A stretch of 64,000 nucleotides of DNA from Mycolicibacterium iranicum (GCF_001650495.1 NZ_LWCS01000021.1:294427-358426); one strand, 5' to 3'; numbered from the stretch's first letter, positions 1-10,544 are shown. Translations and numbers: made by a program. The notes: generated by a model not told the origin, from the sequence alone.

Positions 1-1202
1 CGTGCGTTGCGCAGGAAGCGGTCATCGGTGAGGATCCGGCTCACCGCCGACCCCACCTCGGCAGCCGACGGGGTGCCGGTCTGGAGGTTGACGCCCGCGC
101 CGGACCACGCCACGCGGGCCGCGACCTCCGGCTTGTCCTCGGTGCTGCCCGCGACCACGAGCGGCACCCCCGACGCGAGGGCGCGCTGGACCGCACCGTA
201 ACCACCGTTGGTGACCATCACGTCGACCTTCGGCAGCAGCCGGTCGTGCGGGATGTGCGTGGCGACATGGGTGTTGTCCGGGATCGGGATCCGGAGGGTG
301 CGGGGATCCCGCCCCCCGGTGCTGACCACGACAACGGCGTCGCTGTCGGCGAGCGCGGCGATCGTCGGCTCGATCAGCCGGGACATGTCGCGGTTGTCGA
401 CGGTGCCCTGGGTGACGTGCACGACGGGGCGGCCCGCATCGAGCCTGTGCCACCACGGCGGCGGTTCGAACGTGTGGCAGGGCCGCGGCCGGACAGCTCC
501 GACGAAGCGCACCGCCTGCGGCAGGTCGCCGCGCGGATACTCGAAGCTCGGCACCGTCGGCACGATCAAGCGATCCGCCAGTACCCCGACATCGAGCAGC
601 GGGACCGGCAACGGCGCGGCACCCAGCGACGTCAACATCCGGTTGGCGGCATGTTGCGCTCTGCGCAGCAACACTTTCTGGGAGAACAGCGTCAGTCCCC
701 GGTAGGCCCACCGGCCGGCTACCCATCTGGCCGGTGGCAGCCCCATTCCCGTCGGAGCGGTGTCGCGACTCGACAGAAGCAGGGGGGTGGGTGTGAAGGA
801 GAGCAGCGGCGGGACGCCGCACCAGTTGCCGAGGATCAGCGGCAGTACTCCGAAAAACCCGTAGTCGACGATCATCGCGTCGTACTGCCGAGCGGCCAAC
901 TCGTCACAGAGCTCTTTCATCTGGTGGGGCATTGGGCGCAGGAAGAGCCGGATGATGGCTTGGCTCATCCCGTCGATCCCGGAACGGGCGGCGCGTTGAC
1001 CGGAATCGAACGGTGCGTCGTCGAAGTCCGCGGCCGGCTGCAGCACGTGGTGTTTCGCCCCGACCTCACGGATGGCGTCTCCATGCGTGGGACCGGTCAT
1101 CACGGTGACGTGGTCGCCCCGGTTCACGAGATCCTCCGCCACCGCGAGCAGCGGTTCGGCGTGGCCGATCGGCGACAGTGCGGCAATCAGGATGGTGGCC
1201 AT
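1..1202 (-). CDS. MGT-type glycosyltransferase, 3' end cut by window edge
   Basis: A family GT1 (UGT/MGT-like) enzyme that would transfer a sugar from a nucleotide donor to a small acceptor; the acceptor is unknown. The reading frame is open from ATG at 1202 to the left edge, giving about 400 residues. It starts MATILIAALSPIGH, the usual N-terminal Rossmann strand of MGTs. The C-terminal donor-site signature is present: an HDRLLPKVDVMVTNGGYG stretch followed by GVPLVVAG and TEDKPEVAARV. By comparison with the neighbouring paralogue about 35 residues are missing. It lies 12 bases after the stop of that paralogue (1215-2525) in the same direction, so the two are probably co-transcribed and arose by tandem duplication. 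Mycobacterial relatives often decorate lipids or glycopeptidolipids, but nothing here shows that. Confidence 0.85.
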   Translation of the reverse strand, partial: MATILIAALSPIGHAEPLLAVAEDLVNRGDHVTVMTGPTHGDAIREVGAKHHVLQPAADFDDAPFDSGQRAARSGIDGMSQAIIRLFLRPMPHQMKELCDELAARQYDAMIVDYGFFGVLPLILGNWCGVPPLLSFTPTPLLLSSRDTAPTGMGLPPARWVAGRWAYRGLTLFSQKVLLRRAQHAANRMLTSLGAAPLPVPLLDVGVLADRLIVPTVPSFEYPRGDLPQAVRFVGAVRPRPCHTFEPPPWWHRLDAGRPVVHVTQGTVDNRDMSRLIEPTIAALADSDAVVVVSTGGRDPRTLRIPIPDNTHVATHIPHDRLLPKVDVMVTNGGYGAVQRALASGVPLVVAGSTEDKPEVAARVAWSGAGVNLQTGTPSAAEVGSAVSRILTDDRFLRNA

Positions 1203-1214
1203 CAGCGGGTCCCA

Positions 1215-2525
1215 TCAGGCCGTTTGCAGGCGGGGAGTTCTCTCAGAGATGGCCTCGTCGACGACGCCGGCGATCTCGGCGACGCTGTCGCGCGCGGCAT
1301 AGGCGCTCTGGAGTCGGCGGGCGTTGGCGCGGTATGTCCCGTCGGCCAGCACCGCACGCACGGCGCGCTGCACCTCCGCGGCACCGGGTGTGCCGGTGCG
1401 CAGATTGATTCCCGCGCCGAAGTATTCGACGCGGGCGGCCACCTCGGGCTTGTCTTCGGTCTTTCCCGCCACCACCATCGGCACACCGACGGACAGCGCC
1501 CGCTGCACGGCACCGTAACCGCCGTTGGTGACCATCACGTCTACCAGGGGCAGCAGTACATCGTGCGGGATAAATTCGGCCACAAAGACATTGGCGGGCA
1601 CCGTTGTCGCGATCTGGGATACCGGCCGGCCGCCGGTCGTGACGACGACGGTGACGTCTTCGCCGGCGAGTGCATTGATTGTCGGTTCGACCAGCCGGGT
1701 CAGGTCGGCGTTATCGATCGTGCCCTGCGTGACGTGCACGACCGGGCGGTCGTCCTTGAGGTCACCCCACCACGACGGGGCGATGAAGTTGTCACTGGGC
1801 AGCGGATTCACCGCACCGACGAACCGCACATGACTGGGCAGATCGCTGCGGTGGTACTCGAACTGCGGGATCGTCGGGACGATGACCCGGTCGGCGAGTG
1901 CGGCGCAATCCAGGACGAACACCGGCAGCTTCGGCAGACCCATCGCCTCGAGCATGCGGTCGGCGGCGCGGTGAGCCGGGCGCAGCATGATCTTCTGTGC
2001 GGCGAGCGTCAACAGGCGATTGCGCAGACGGCCGAGTGCGCCGGGCATCGGTGTGATGCCGGGGCCGCCCGGTGCGGTATCCCTACTCGACAGGAACAAC
2101 GGCGTCGTGGAGTAGGACAGGATCGGCGGCCGCTGCACCGACTTGTCGAGCAACAGCGGAAGCGTTCCCAAGAAGAAGGTGTCGGTGATGACGGCGTCGT
2201 AATCGTTGGCTCTCAACAGTTCCTGAAGCGCACTGAACTGATGGGGCAGTGGCCGAACGAAGACGTGCTCGACGTCGAAGTTGATGCGCGCGATGCCCGA
2301 TGTCTCGGCGCGCCCCGGAAGGTCGGCGTCAAAGCTGGAGTCGTCGTAGTCCGCGCCGTAGGGGAGCGGGCGTGGGTCCGCGCCGACGGCCCTGATCTTG
2401 TCGGCGTGACGGGCGCTGGTGAGAACGGTTACTCGGTCGCCGCGGGCGACGAGACCGCGGGCGACGTTCAGCAGCGGTGCGATGTGCCCGATGGGAGGAC
2501 AGGAGGCGATGAGGATCTCTGGCAT
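1215..2525 (-). CDS. MGT-type glycosyltransferase (tandem paralogue)
   Basis: A complete 436-residue GT1/MGT-like glycosyltransferase, normal in length for the family. The N-terminal acceptor domain opens MPEILIASCPPIGHIAPLL. The C-terminal nucleotide-sugar domain carries IPHDVLLPLVDVMVTNGGYG and then GVPMVVAGKTEDKPEVA, near residues 320-360. It is closely similar along its whole length to the next gene downstream, so this is a tandem duplication. No membrane segment or signal peptide is seen, so the enzyme should be cytosolic. Donor and acceptor cannot be read from the sequence. The ATG at 2525 is the only plausible start, because it sits directly before the first conserved beta strand. Confidence 0.9.
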   Translation of the reverse strand: MPEILIASCPPIGHIAPLLNVARGLVARGDRVTVLTSARHADKIRAVGADPRPLPYGADYDDSSFDADLPGRAETSGIARINFDVEHVFVRPLPHQFSALQELLRANDYDAVITDTFFLGTLPLLLDKSVQRPPILSYSTTPLFLSSRDTAPGGPGITPMPGALGRLRNRLLTLAAQKIMLRPAHRAADRMLEAMGLPKLPVFVLDCAALADRVIVPTIPQFEYHRSDLPSHVRFVGAVNPLPSDNFIAPSWWGDLKDDRPVVHVTQGTIDNADLTRLVEPTINALAGEDVTVVVTTGGRPVSQIATTVPANVFVAEFIPHDVLLPLVDVMVTNGGYGAVQRALSVGVPMVVAGKTEDKPEVAARVEYFGAGINLRTGTPGAAEVQRAVRAVLADGTYRANARRLQSAYAARDSVAEIAGVVDEAISERTPRLQTA

Positions 2526-2612
2526 GACGTCGATACTCGCCGCCGGGCGAGAGGTGGTGCTTGGAGCTTATGTGGAGATTGCGTGGAGATCGCAGGTAGA
2601 GGAGATGAGTCG

Positions 2613-3473
2613 CTAATTCTTGACGCGGTCCGGGCGGGTGTAGATGTTCATCGAGTCGCCGCGCAGGAAGGCCACCAGCGTAAGGCCGGACTGGCTCGCC
2701 AGGTCGACTGCGAGAGACGACGGGGCCGACACGGCGGCGAGCACCGGGATGCCTGCCATCACCGCTTTCTGGGTGAGTTCGAACGATGCCCGCCCACTGA
2801 CCAGAAGTATGGTGCCGCTCAACGGGATCCGGCGCTGCTCCAGTGCCCACCCCACGACCTTGTCGACGGCGTTGTGCCTGCCGATATCCTCCCGGACGAC
2901 CAGCGTCTCACCCTCGGTGTCGAACAGCGCGGCGCCGTGCAGCCCGCCGGTCGCGGCGAAAACTTTCTGTGCACCGCGCAGCTTGTCGGGCAGCGCCGAC
3001 AGGGTGTCGGCGCCGACGGTCGCCGGATCGTCGCCGGGGCCGTGCTTGCTGATCAGCCGGACCGCCTCCAGGGAAGCCTTGCCGCACACGCCGCACGACG
3101 AGGTGGTGTAGAAGTTGCGGGTCGGGTCGACGTCTGGTGGGGGCACGTCGGGCGCCAGCGTCACATCGAGGACGTTGTAGGTGTTCACACCGTCTTCCGG
3201 CGGGCTGGAGCGCAGCGACTCGGGGACGGGTGCGGTGGCGCCGCGGCAGTAGCGCACCGACAGGATGTCCTCACGGCGGCAAACGATGCCCTCGGTCAGC
3301 AGAAAGCCCTGCGCGAGTTCGACATCCGACCCGGGGGTGCGCATCGTGACCGTGGTGGGCGAACCGTTGACCCGGATCTCCAGCGGCTCCTCGACCACCA
3401 GGGTTTCCGGTCGCGCGACCGCGTCCTCGGCGGTGACGTGATGTGCGCGCCGTCGGGCGGTGACTCGTCCCAC
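2613..3473 (-). CDS. fdhD: FdhD formate dehydrogenase accessory sulfurtransferase
   Basis: FdhD moves sulfur from a cysteine desulfurase to the molybdenum cofactor of formate dehydrogenase-type enzymes. The 286-residue protein has the family hallmark SSCGVCG, with the CxxC cysteines at residues 127 and 130. It also has the conserved [12 protein letters not shown] and [14 protein letters not shown] blocks, the latter being part of the cofactor-binding surface. The GTG start overlaps by one base the TAG stop of the upstream oxidoreductase gene, which implies translational coupling. The pairing says this FdhD serves the neighbouring YdeP-type enzyme. The gene ends with TAG at 2613-2615. Confidence 0.95.
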   Translation of the reverse strand: MGRVTARRRAHHVTAEDAVARPETLVVEEPLEIRVNGSPTTVTMRTPGSDVELAQGFLLTEGIVCRREDILSVRYCRGATAPVPESLRSSPPEDGVNTYNVLDVTLAPDVPPPDVDPTRNFYTTSSCGVCGKASLEAVRLISKHGPGDDPATVGADTLSALPDKLRGAQKVFAATGGLHGAALFDTEGETLVVREDIGRHNAVDKVVGWALEQRRIPLSGTILLVSGRASFELTQKAVMAGIPVLAAVSAPSSLAVDLASQSGLTLVAFLRGDSMNIYTRPDRVKN

Positions 3474-5887
3474 TAGTTTGTCCCCCCGTCGCTTCGCTCG
3501 CCCTCTATTGTCTTCCCCCGTCGCGTCGCTCGCCCACTGGCGGCCCTCTCCAGCCGGATCACGATGGCCTTCGACACCGGTGTGTTCGACTTCGTCGCGG
3601 TGTGATCAAGAGGGACAAGGGGATTGGTCTCAGGGTAGTAGGCCGCGGCATTACCCGCCGGTGTGGAGTATGCGATGACCGCGAAGTCTTTGGCCCGCCG
3701 CTCCTGCAGATGCCCCACGGCGTCGGTGAACTCCGACACGAGGTCCACGCGGTCACCGTCGGAGAGCCCGAACCTTTCGAGGTCGCCGGGGTTGACGAAC
3801 ACCACCCGTCGTCCGCCTTTGACGCCGCGGTAGCGGTCGTCGAGCCCGTAGATGGTGGTGTTGTACTGGTCGTGGCTGCGCAGCGTCTGCAGCACCAGCC
3901 TGCCCTCGGGCACCGGAACCCATTCGACGGCATACGTCATGAAGTTGGCTTTGCCTGTTGCCGTGTGGAATTCGCGGGAATCGCGTGGCGGGTGCGGCAG
4001 CTGGAAGCCGTCGGGCGCGCGCACCTTGCGGTTGTAGTCCGCACAACCGGGGACGACGGCGGCGATGGCATCCCGGATGGTGTCGTAGTCGGCGTTGAAC
4101 GTCGCCCATGCCACGGGATGGTCGGCGCCGAACACGGTCCGAGCAAGCTGACAGATGATCGCGACCTCGCTGCGCACGTGGTCACTCGGCGGACGAAGGC
4201 TACCGCGGGACAGATGCACCATCGACATCGAATCCTCCACCGATACCATCTGTTTGCCGCCGGCCTGGATGTCGCGGTCGGTGCGGCCCAGTGACGGCAG
4301 AATCAGCGCGGTGCGCCCGTGCACGAGGTGGCTGCGGTTGAGTTTCGTCGACACCTGCACCGTCAGCGCGCAGTTGCGCAGGGCGGCTTCGGTCACCTCG
4401 GTGTCCGGGGTCGCCGAGGCGAAGTTGCCGCCCATGGCCATGAACACCTTGGCGTTGCCGTCGCGCATCGCGCGGATCGCGCCGACAGTGTCGAGGCCGT
4501 GTTCGCGCGGGCTGTGGATGCCGAATCGCTTGTCCAAGTTGGTCAGGAAACGTTCGGGCATCTTCTCCCAGATGCCCATGGTGCGGTCGCCCTGCACGTT
4601 GGAGTGGCCTCGCACCGGGCACAGTCCCGCGCCGGGTTTGCCGATCATGCCGCGCATCAGCAGGACGTTGGTGATCTCGGTGATGGTCGGCACCGCGTGT
4701 TTGTGCTGGGTCAAGCCCATGGCCCAGCACACGACGGTGCGTTGCGACGACGCCATCATCGCGGCGACGCGGTCGAGCTGCTCTCGGTCGATACCCGTGG
4801 CCTCCAACACCGTGTCGAGGTCGACGTCGCGGGTACGGGTTTGGTAGTCGTCGAAACCCGCGGTGTGGTCGGCGACGAACTCACGGTCGACCACACTGCC
4901 GGGGTTGCGGTCGTCGGCCTCCAGCAGCAGCTTGCCCAGCCCTGCGAACAGCGCCATGTCACCGCCGAGGCGGATCTGCACGAACTCGTCGGCGATCGGG
5001 ACGCCGTCCCCGATGACGCCGTGCACCTTCTGAGGGTCCTTGAAGCGGATCAGCCCGGCCTCCGGCAGCGGGTTGATCGCAATGATCTTGGCGCCATTGG
5101 CTTTCGCCTTCTCCAGGATCGACAGCATGCGTGGATGGTTGGTGCCGGGGTTCTGCCCTGCGATGAGGATGAGATCGGACAGGATCAAGTCCTCAACAGA
5201 GACCGACCCTTTGCCGATACCGATGGAGTCGATCAGCGCGGTGCCCGACGACTCGTGGCACATGTTGGAGCAGTCGGGGAGGTTGTTGGTGCCCAGGCAA
5301 CGCACGAACAGCTGGTAGAGGAACGCGGCCTCGTTGCTGGTGCGTCCGGATGTGTAGAACACCGCTTCGTTTGGGCTGCCGAGCGCCTGGAGCTCGTCGG
5401 CGATCAGGCGGTAGGCGTCGTCCCATGCGATCGGCCGGTAGCGGTCGTCTCCAGGCCGCAGCACCATCGGTTCGGTGAGGCGGCCCTGCTGGGAGAGCCA
5501 GTACTCGGGCTGGGCTTGCATCTCGGCCACCGTGTGTCGTGCGAAGAACTCGCGGGTGACGACGCGTGTGGTCGCTTCCTCGGCGACGGCCTTGGCGCCG
5601 TTTTCGCAGAACTCGGCCAGTTTGCGGCCGCCGTGCTCTTCGGGCCAGGCGCAGCCGGGGCAATCGAAGCCGTGGCGCTGGTTGAGCTTGCTCAGTGTCG
5701 CCGTCGTGCGGAGCGGACCCATCGATTTCAATCCCCGCGCGAGCGAGACCATGACCGCCTTGACGCCGGCCGCCTCGTGTTTGCGCTGGGTGACGGTCAG
5801 GTTGCGCTCGTTGACATCGGCGTCGATGTCGCGGTCGGGGTGTCGACGCGTGGACATGTCCTCCATTGTGGTCTTCTGCGCAACCAC
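3473..5887 (-). CDS. FdhF/YdeP-family molybdopterin oxidoreductase
   Basis: An 804-residue molybdopterin enzyme related to E. coli YdeP and the formate dehydrogenase alpha chain. Known relatives oxidise formate or have no assigned substrate. Near the N-terminus, residues 74-82 read FDCPGCAWP, and with Cys94 these would be the iron-sulfur ligands. SNMCHES places Cys210 at the position of the Mo-ligating Cys/Sec of formate dehydrogenases. Further cofactor motifs are [35 protein letters not shown] and [12 protein letters not shown]. No Tat signal is visible, so the enzyme is probably cytoplasmic. The GTG at 5887 gives the longest form; ATG at 5866 (residue 8) is equally possible. It is the first gene of an operon with fdhD. 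The function as a true formate dehydrogenase is inferred. Confidence 0.9.
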   Translation of the reverse strand: MVAQKTTMEDMSTRRHPDRDIDADVNERNLTVTQRKHEAAGVKAVMVSLARGLKSMGPLRTTATLSKLNQRHGFDCPGCAWPEEHGGRKLAEFCENGAKAVAEEATTRVVTREFFARHTVAEMQAQPEYWLSQQGRLTEPMVLRPGDDRYRPIAWDDAYRLIADELQALGSPNEAVFYTSGRTSNEAAFLYQLFVRCLGTNNLPDCSNMCHESSGTALIDSIGIGKGSVSVEDLILSDLILIAGQNPGTNHPRMLSILEKAKANGAKIIAINPLPEAGLIRFKDPQKVHGVIGDGVPIADEFVQIRLGGDMALFAGLGKLLLEADDRNPGSVVDREFVADHTAGFDDYQTRTRDVDLDTVLEATGIDREQLDRVAAMMASSQRTVVCWAMGLTQHKHAVPTITEITNVLLMRGMIGKPGAGLCPVRGHSNVQGDRTMGIWEKMPERFLTNLDKRFGIHSPREHGLDTVGAIRAMRDGNAKVFMAMGGNFASATPDTEVTEAALRNCALTVQVSTKLNRSHLVHGRTALILPSLGRTDRDIQAGGKQMVSVEDSMSMVHLSRGSLRPPSDHVRSEVAIICQLARTVFGADHPVAWATFNADYDTIRDAIAAVVPGCADYNRKVRAPDGFQLPHPPRDSREFHTATGKANFMTYAVEWVPVPEGRLVLQTLRSHDQYNTTIYGLDDRYRGVKGGRRVVFVNPGDLERFGLSDGDRVDLVSEFTDAVGHLQERRAKDFAVIAYSTPAGNAAAYYPETNPLVPLDHTATKSNTPVSKAIVIRLERAASGRATRRGKTIEGERSDGGTN

Positions 5888-5925
5888 CGGCTACGACGCC
5901 CTCGCTCGTCAGCGTCCGAAGTTTG

Positions 5926-5965
5926 GTAACCGTCGGCCGACGTCATGACGTGACCGGTGGGTAAC
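5926..5965 (+). promoter_or_regulatory. Two GlnR-box-like sites upstream of glutamine synthetase III
   Basis: GTAAC-N6-CCGAC at 5926-5941 and GTGAC-N6-GTAAC at 5950-5965 both have the AC-N9-AC spacing of actinobacterial GlnR sites (consensus GTNAC-N6-GNAAC). A perfect 12-base palindrome, ACGTCATGACGT (5940-5951), lies across the junction. They sit about 115 bases before the glutamine synthetase start, which fits nitrogen control of that gene. Binding is inferred from the pattern only. Confidence 0.45.
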
Positions 5966-6080
5966 GCGCGCCTTCTGACGTTGACGCTCGCGTAACAAGT
6001 TCGGCATCGATCGTTCCTAGTGTGGGTCGGTCAACTGTCCGTCGAGCCAGGGCGCGGACACAGCAGTGATAGGAAGTCCA

Positions 6081-8258
6081 TTGAGCGGAAATGCGGTACG
6101 CCTGCAGGCGATCAACAATGTCGAGGCGTATGTGCCGCCGGCGATCAGTTTCGATCCGACTGAGGCCCCCGGTGCGATCTTCGGATCCAATGTCTTCACC
6201 AAGGCCGAGATGCAGCTGCGCCTACCCAAATCGGTGTACAAGTCCGTTGTGGCGACCATCGAGAAGGGTGCCAAGCTCGATCCGGCGATTGCTGATTCCG
6301 TGGCCTCTGCGATGAAGGACTGGGCCCTGTCGAAGGGCGCCACTCACTACGCGCATGTCTTCTACCCGATGACGGGGCTGACTGCTGAGAAGCACGACAG
6401 CTTCCTCGAGCCGGTGTCTGACGGCCAGACGCTCGCGGAGTTCGCAGGCAAGACCCTGATCCAGGGCGAGCCGGACGCGTCAAGCTTCCCCTCCGGTGGC
6501 CTGCGCAGCACGTTCGAGGCCCGCGGCTACACCGGCTGGGACGTGACCAGCCCCGCCTACATCCTGGAGAACCCGAACGGCAACACCCTGTGTATCCCGA
6601 CGGTGTTCGTCTCGATGACCGGGGAAGCACTCGACTACAAGACCCCGCTGCTGCGTAGCCAGCAGGCCATGGGCGCCCAGGCTGAGCGGATCTTGACGCT
6701 GTTCGGCCACAAGAACTTCGACAACATCGTGTCGTTCTGCGGTCCCGAGCAGGAGTATTTCCTCGTCGACCGGCATTTCTTCCTCGCCCGCCCGGATCTG
6801 ATCAACTCCGGCCGTACCCTGTTCGGCGCCAAGCCTCCCAAGGGTCAGGAGTTCGACGACCACTACTTCGGCTCGGTTCCCGACCGCGTCCTGGCTTTCA
6901 TGATGGACACCGAGCGCGAGCTCTTCAAGCTGGGCATCCCGGCGAAGACGCGCCACAACGAGGTTGCGCCGGGCCAGTTCGAGATTGCGCCGATGTTCGA
7001 GCGGGCCAATATCGCCGCCGATCACCAGCAACTGCTGATGACGACGTTCCGCAACATCGCCAAGAAGCACGGCATGGAATGCCTGTTCCACGAAAAGCCG
7101 TTCGCCGGTGTCAACGGGTCGGGCAAGCACGTGAACTTCTCGATGGGCAACGCGCAGTTCGGCAGCCTGCTGGTGCCGGGCGATACCCCGCACGAGAACG
7201 CGCAGTTCCTGGTGTTCTGCGCAGCAGTCATCCGTGCCGTACACAAGTACGCGGGCCTGCTGCGAGTGTCGGTGGCGTCGGCCACCAACGATCACCGGCT
7301 CGGTGCCAACGAAGCCCCGCCCGCGATCATCTCGATCTTCTTGGGCGATCAGCTGGCGGACGTGTTCGAGCAGATCGCCAAGGGGGCCGCGACTTCGTCG
7401 AAGGGCAAGGGCAGCATGATCATCGGTTGCGACACTCTCCCGGTGCTGCCGACCGATCCGGGCGATCGGAACCGCACCAGCCCGTTCGCGTTCACCGGTA
7501 ACCGGTTCGAGTTCCGCGCGCCGGGTTCGGGCCAGACCATCAATGTTCCCATGATCATCCTCAACACGATCATGGCCGACTCGCTCGACTACATGGCCAC
7601 GGCCCTGGAGACGGCCGTCGGTGCCGGCGAGGACTTCGACATGGCGGTGCAGAAGCTGCTCACCGAGATCATCACCGAGCACGGTGCCGTCGTATTCAAT
7701 GGCGACGGTTATTCGGAGAACTGGCAGATCGAGGCCGCCGAGCGCGGCCTGCCGAACCTCAAGACCACCCTCGACGCGATCCCCGAACTGATCAAGCCCG
7801 AGGCCATCGAGGTGTTCGAACGCTACGGGGTGTTCAACGAGCGCGAATTGCACAGCCGCTACGAGGTACGGCTCGAACAGTATGCGTTGACCATCGCGGT
7901 CGAGGCGAAGCTGGCACTGGAGTTGGGTACGACGGTGATCCTGCCGGCCGCGGTGCGCTACCAGACCGAGCTCGCGCAGAATGTCGGAGCTTTGAAAGCC
8001 GCTGGGCTCGACGCCGATACGACGCTGCTGCAGTCGGTTTCGGCTCCGATCGCCGAGCTGACGGCGGCCCTCGGCACGTTGAAGGCCGCTCTGTCGGATC
8101 ACTCCGCGGAATCGGCGCTGGACGAGGCGACGCATGCGCAGAAGGCGCTGCTGCCGGCCATGGAGGCCGTTCGCACTGCCGCGGACACGCTGGAATCCGT
8201 TGTGGCCGACGATCTCTGGCCGTTGCCGACCTATCAGGAGATGCTCTACATCCTCTGA
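6081..8258 (+). CDS. Glutamine synthetase, type III
   Basis: Makes glutamine from glutamate, ammonium and ATP. At about 725 residues it has the length of type III enzymes (GlnN class), far longer than type I (about 470). The N-terminal [14 protein letters not shown] block and the [15 protein letters not shown] block are typical of GSIII. Later come [10 protein letters not shown] (metal-binding glutamates), [14 protein letters not shown] and the [15 protein letters not shown]/glutamate loop. I chose TTG at 6081 because AGGAAG at 6071-6076 is placed as its ribosome-binding site. A GTG in frame at 6066 would add five residues but has no such site. Two GlnR-like boxes lie upstream. It is a single-gene unit that ends at a large hairpin facing the convergent lipoprotein gene. 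Confidence 0.92.
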   Translation: MSGNAVRLQAINNVEAYVPPAISFDPTEAPGAIFGSNVFTKAEMQLRLPKSVYKSVVATIEKGAKLDPAIADSVASAMKDWALSKGATHYAHVFYPMTGLTAEKHDSFLEPVSDGQTLAEFAGKTLIQGEPDASSFPSGGLRSTFEARGYTGWDVTSPAYILENPNGNTLCIPTVFVSMTGEALDYKTPLLRSQQAMGAQAERILTLFGHKNFDNIVSFCGPEQEYFLVDRHFFLARPDLINSGRTLFGAKPPKGQEFDDHYFGSVPDRVLAFMMDTERELFKLGIPAKTRHNEVAPGQFEIAPMFERANIAADHQQLLMTTFRNIAKKHGMECLFHEKPFAGVNGSGKHVNFSMGNAQFGSLLVPGDTPHENAQFLVFCAAVIRAVHKYAGLLRVSVASATNDHRLGANEAPPAIISIFLGDQLADVFEQIAKGAATSSKGKGSMIIGCDTLPVLPTDPGDRNRTSPFAFTGNRFEFRAPGSGQTINVPMIILNTIMADSLDYMATALETAVGAGEDFDMAVQKLLTEIITEHGAVVFNGDGYSENWQIEAAERGLPNLKTTLDAIPELIKPEAIEVFERYGVFNERELHSRYEVRLEQYALTIAVEAKLALELGTTVILPAAVRYQTELAQNVGALKAAGLDADTTLLQSVSAPIAELTAALGTLKAALSDHSAESALDEATHAQKALLPAMEAVRTAADTLESVVADDLWPLPTYQEMLYIL

Positions 8259-8269
8259 GCGCCTTGCAT

Positions 8270-8324
8270 CGCGAGCGCGCGCGTTTGTACCCCGAGGTCG
8301 CATGTACAACTGCGCGCGCTCGCG
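8270..8324. terminator. Large hairpin between convergent genes
   Basis: Arms 8270-8290 and 8304-8324 pair over 21 positions with two mismatches and a 13-base loop. There is no T-run. It lies between the convergent ends of glutamine synthetase III and the beta-propeller lipoprotein, so it probably stops transcription from both sides. The inner GCGCGCTCGCG also occurs in the hairpin at 10545-10608. Confidence 0.55.
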
Positions 8325-8347
8325 CTACTCGGGCGCGACGTTCCGGC

Positions 8348-9421
8348 TCAGCCAGGGTCGACGATCTGCACCACTCCCGTCGTCACGCCGGCGATGAACA
8401 ACCGTCCGGTGTTCGGGTCGACGGCGACGGTATATGGGTTCTGCACCGTCGGCACCCGAATCACCTCGCGCGGCGTCTCCTCGGCCATGTCATAGCCGAC
8501 GACCTCGTTCGTCCCCGACGATGCCACCCACAACCGGTCCCGTGTGGCGTCGTAGGTGATGCCGTACGGACCACCTGGCTGCGAAACCTCGGCGAGTTGG
8601 CTTGGACTGGTATCGAATACGCGTACTGCATCACCGCGCGTGTCAGCAGCGATCAAGCGGCCATGCTTGTCCGCGACCAGATGCGTGGGCCCGGCCCCGG
8701 CGGGAGTCGACCCGACGATGGTCAGGTTTGTCGTGTCGTAGATCGTCAGATCGTTCTTGCGGACATCGAGCAAACCCATGCGGTCGCCGACGGGCGCCAG
8801 CCCCGCCGGCTGCACGCTGTCGGTGAACACCTTCACGATGCGTCCGTCGCGGACAGCGCTGACGGTGCCGCCGAGTTCGTTGGCAACGAACGTGGTTCCG
8901 TCGGGTGCCTGGGAAGCATCGTGGGGAACCGTTCCGGTGATGATCTGCGGTGCGGCGGCGCCGCCGGGCAACTCGACCCGCACGAGCGCATTCGCGCTTT
9001 CCACCGGCACCAAGACGGGACCACCGGGCTTGGCCAGCTGCAGGTGACGGACCGCGCCGGGCAGCGGGGTCCGTCCGGTGATCTCGCCGGTGTCCGCACT
9101 CAGTAGCACTAGTTCGTAGGGGTCACGCGTGGCAACGGCGACAGTGCGAGTGACTGGATCGACGACGATGCCTTCCGGCGCGGTGCCCACCTGCACCTGA
9201 CGTCCCGGCGGCGGCGCTGCCGGTGGACCGGCCCGCTGAGGTTCAGCCGCGGCCGGCAGCTGCGCCACGGGCGGTCGCGAGCCCTCGGTCGGGACGCCTG
9301 GCGGGATCAGCCCCGTGGTGGTCGTTGCTGAAGGGCCGGTCGCAGGCACCGTTTCCGCCGGCGGGTCGGCGCAACCCGCCGTCAGCAGGACCGCGGCGGC
9401 TAGAGCCGCTTGGAAACGCAT
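8348..9421 (-). CDS. Beta-propeller (YncE-like) lipoprotein
   Basis: A secreted lipoprotein of about 357 residues. The start ATG at 9421 was chosen because it opens a clean lipoprotein signal, MRFQAALAAAVLLTAGC, with the lipobox cysteine at residue 17. A frame extension further upstream (to 9586) has no such logic. After a Pro/Ala-rich linker, the body is made of repeats such as GTAPEGIVVDPVTRTVAVAT, GGTVSAVRDGRIVKVF and NPYTVAVDPNTGRLFIAG. That is the pattern of YVTN/YncE-type seven-blade propellers, which bind ligands or partners outside the membrane. No enzymatic residues can be assigned. It is not clearly in an operon, and its product is unlinked to the inositol genes upstream. Confidence 0.8.
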   Translation of the reverse strand: MRFQAALAAAVLLTAGCADPPAETVPATGPSATTTTGLIPPGVPTEGSRPPVAQLPAAAEPQRAGPPAAPPPGRQVQVGTAPEGIVVDPVTRTVAVATRDPYELVLLSADTGEITGRTPLPGAVRHLQLAKPGGPVLVPVESANALVRVELPGGAAAPQIITGTVPHDASQAPDGTTFVANELGGTVSAVRDGRIVKVFTDSVQPAGLAPVGDRMGLLDVRKNDLTIYDTTNLTIVGSTPAGAGPTHLVADKHGRLIAADTRGDAVRVFDTSPSQLAEVSQPGGPYGITYDATRDRLWVASSGTNEVVGYDMAEETPREVIRVPTVQNPYTVAVDPNTGRLFIAGVTTGVVQIVDPG

Positions 9422-9667
9422 CGAAGAGGAATACCCACGGCCGCGGTCCCGAAGCCATCTGACGCCGCCCGTAAGAAATGACGGCGCGGCGTGGTTGGCG
9501 TGGGATTGACGCCCCGTCGTGGTCACAACACCCGGCTGACGGGGGAGACCCTCGAAGCGGCGCGCAATGCCGTCATGGAGTTCCAAAGTGAAAGCAGGGA
9601 TCCACTCGCGATCGATACGGTGCTGCGCCGCCGCCCCGGTGCGCGGGGTCAGCGTGATCAGAGCGGT

Positions 9668-10513
9668 CTAGATGACCTGGCGCGCGGTGTTGGCCGCCAG
9701 CTGGAGCGCTTCCGCGACCGGTAGTTTGCGGAATGACTCGGATAGGATCTCGACGCCCCACGGACCGTCGAAGCCCTTGCCCCGCAGCATATTCACCAAT
9801 CCGGTCAAATCAAAGGACCCCTCGCCGCAGAGGACTCGCCGCTCGACGGTGTCCTCGAACAGGGTGCCAACCACCTCGGGCATGGCGTCGTCGAGCTCAA
9901 CGCCGAAGATGATTCCGTCGGATAGGGCCGTCTCCATCTCGGCGAGAGACGTCCCTGCGCGGAACACATGCCACGCGTCCACAAGCAACCCGACATCGGG
10001 ATGACCTACGGCGCCGACGAGTTCGGCGCCCATCGGCACCGTCGCGATCCGCGAGAACGGCATCGTCTCGATCGCGATGCGCGTACCCAGGCGCGAGGCA
10101 TCGTCGGCAAGTTCGCGTAATGGTGCGGCGAGGGACGCCAGATCGCTGCTACGGGAGCCGTTCTCGGAGCCAATCTTGATGAAGGCGGGTTGCAGGACGG
10201 CGGCAGCCTCAAACAGAAGGTCGCGGACGTGGTAGGTGTGGCCCGGTTGTCCGCGAGGAATCCACCACCGCTCGATCAACTCGATCTCGATGTGCGAGAG
10301 TCCCCGGTCGGCGGCCATGTCGCCAAGCGCGGCGAACCCGATCGAATCGCGAACCGCCGACAGATCGTCTGCCACCAGGCCGAACCCGGCAAAGCCCGCC
10401 TCGGCGATGGCCTTCAGCCTCTCGTCGATGGGAACAGGGCTTGTCGCGGGTGACAGCATCGGCGACGTGTCGCCTGCGCTGGTCCATGCCGTCGCGATCA
10501 AATGGGCGCTCAT
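9668..10513 (-). CDS. TIM-barrel sugar-phosphate isomerase/epimerase family, inositol operon tail
   Basis: A 281-residue xylose-isomerase-like TIM barrel (AP endonuclease 2 family), the fold of IolE, IolH and IolI. Visible barrel elements include AEAGFAGFGLVADDL, HIEIELIERWW, IAIETMPFSR, VGLLVDAWHVFRAG and GVELDDAMPE, which supply metal-binding Glu/Asp/His residues. The start ATG at 10513 opens MSAHLIATAWTSAGDTSP; a longer in-frame extension runs through the hairpin upstream and is rejected. It follows mmsA in the same direction after a hairpin-bearing gap, so it is the last gene of the iol operon or is read at a reduced level. A role as inosose isomerase (IolI-like) is inferred; the substrate is not proven. 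Confidence 0.8.
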   Translation of the reverse strand: MSAHLIATAWTSAGDTSPMLSPATSPVPIDERLKAIAEAGFAGFGLVADDLSAVRDSIGFAALGDMAADRGLSHIEIELIERWWIPRGQPGHTYHVRDLLFEAAAVLQPAFIKIGSENGSRSSDLASLAAPLRELADDASRLGTRIAIETMPFSRIATVPMGAELVGAVGHPDVGLLVDAWHVFRAGTSLAEMETALSDGIIFGVELDDAMPEVVGTLFEDTVERRVLCGEGSFDLTGLVNMLRGKGFDGPWGVEILSESFRKLPVAEALQLAANTARQVI

Positions 10514-10544
10514 GTCGTCGCTTTCGTGGCCTGTGAGCGTGCGT

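Noticed and set aside
246..3476. Very long plus-strand reading frame antisense to the glycosyltransferases and fdhD
   Set aside because: It is the antisense shadow of GC-rich genes with strong family motifs; its own product has no recognisable domain.
6480..8309. Long minus-strand frame opposite glutamine synthetase III
   Set aside because: It mirrors the synthetase codons and has Arg/His/Gly-rich nonsense composition; the plus-strand gene has clear motifs.
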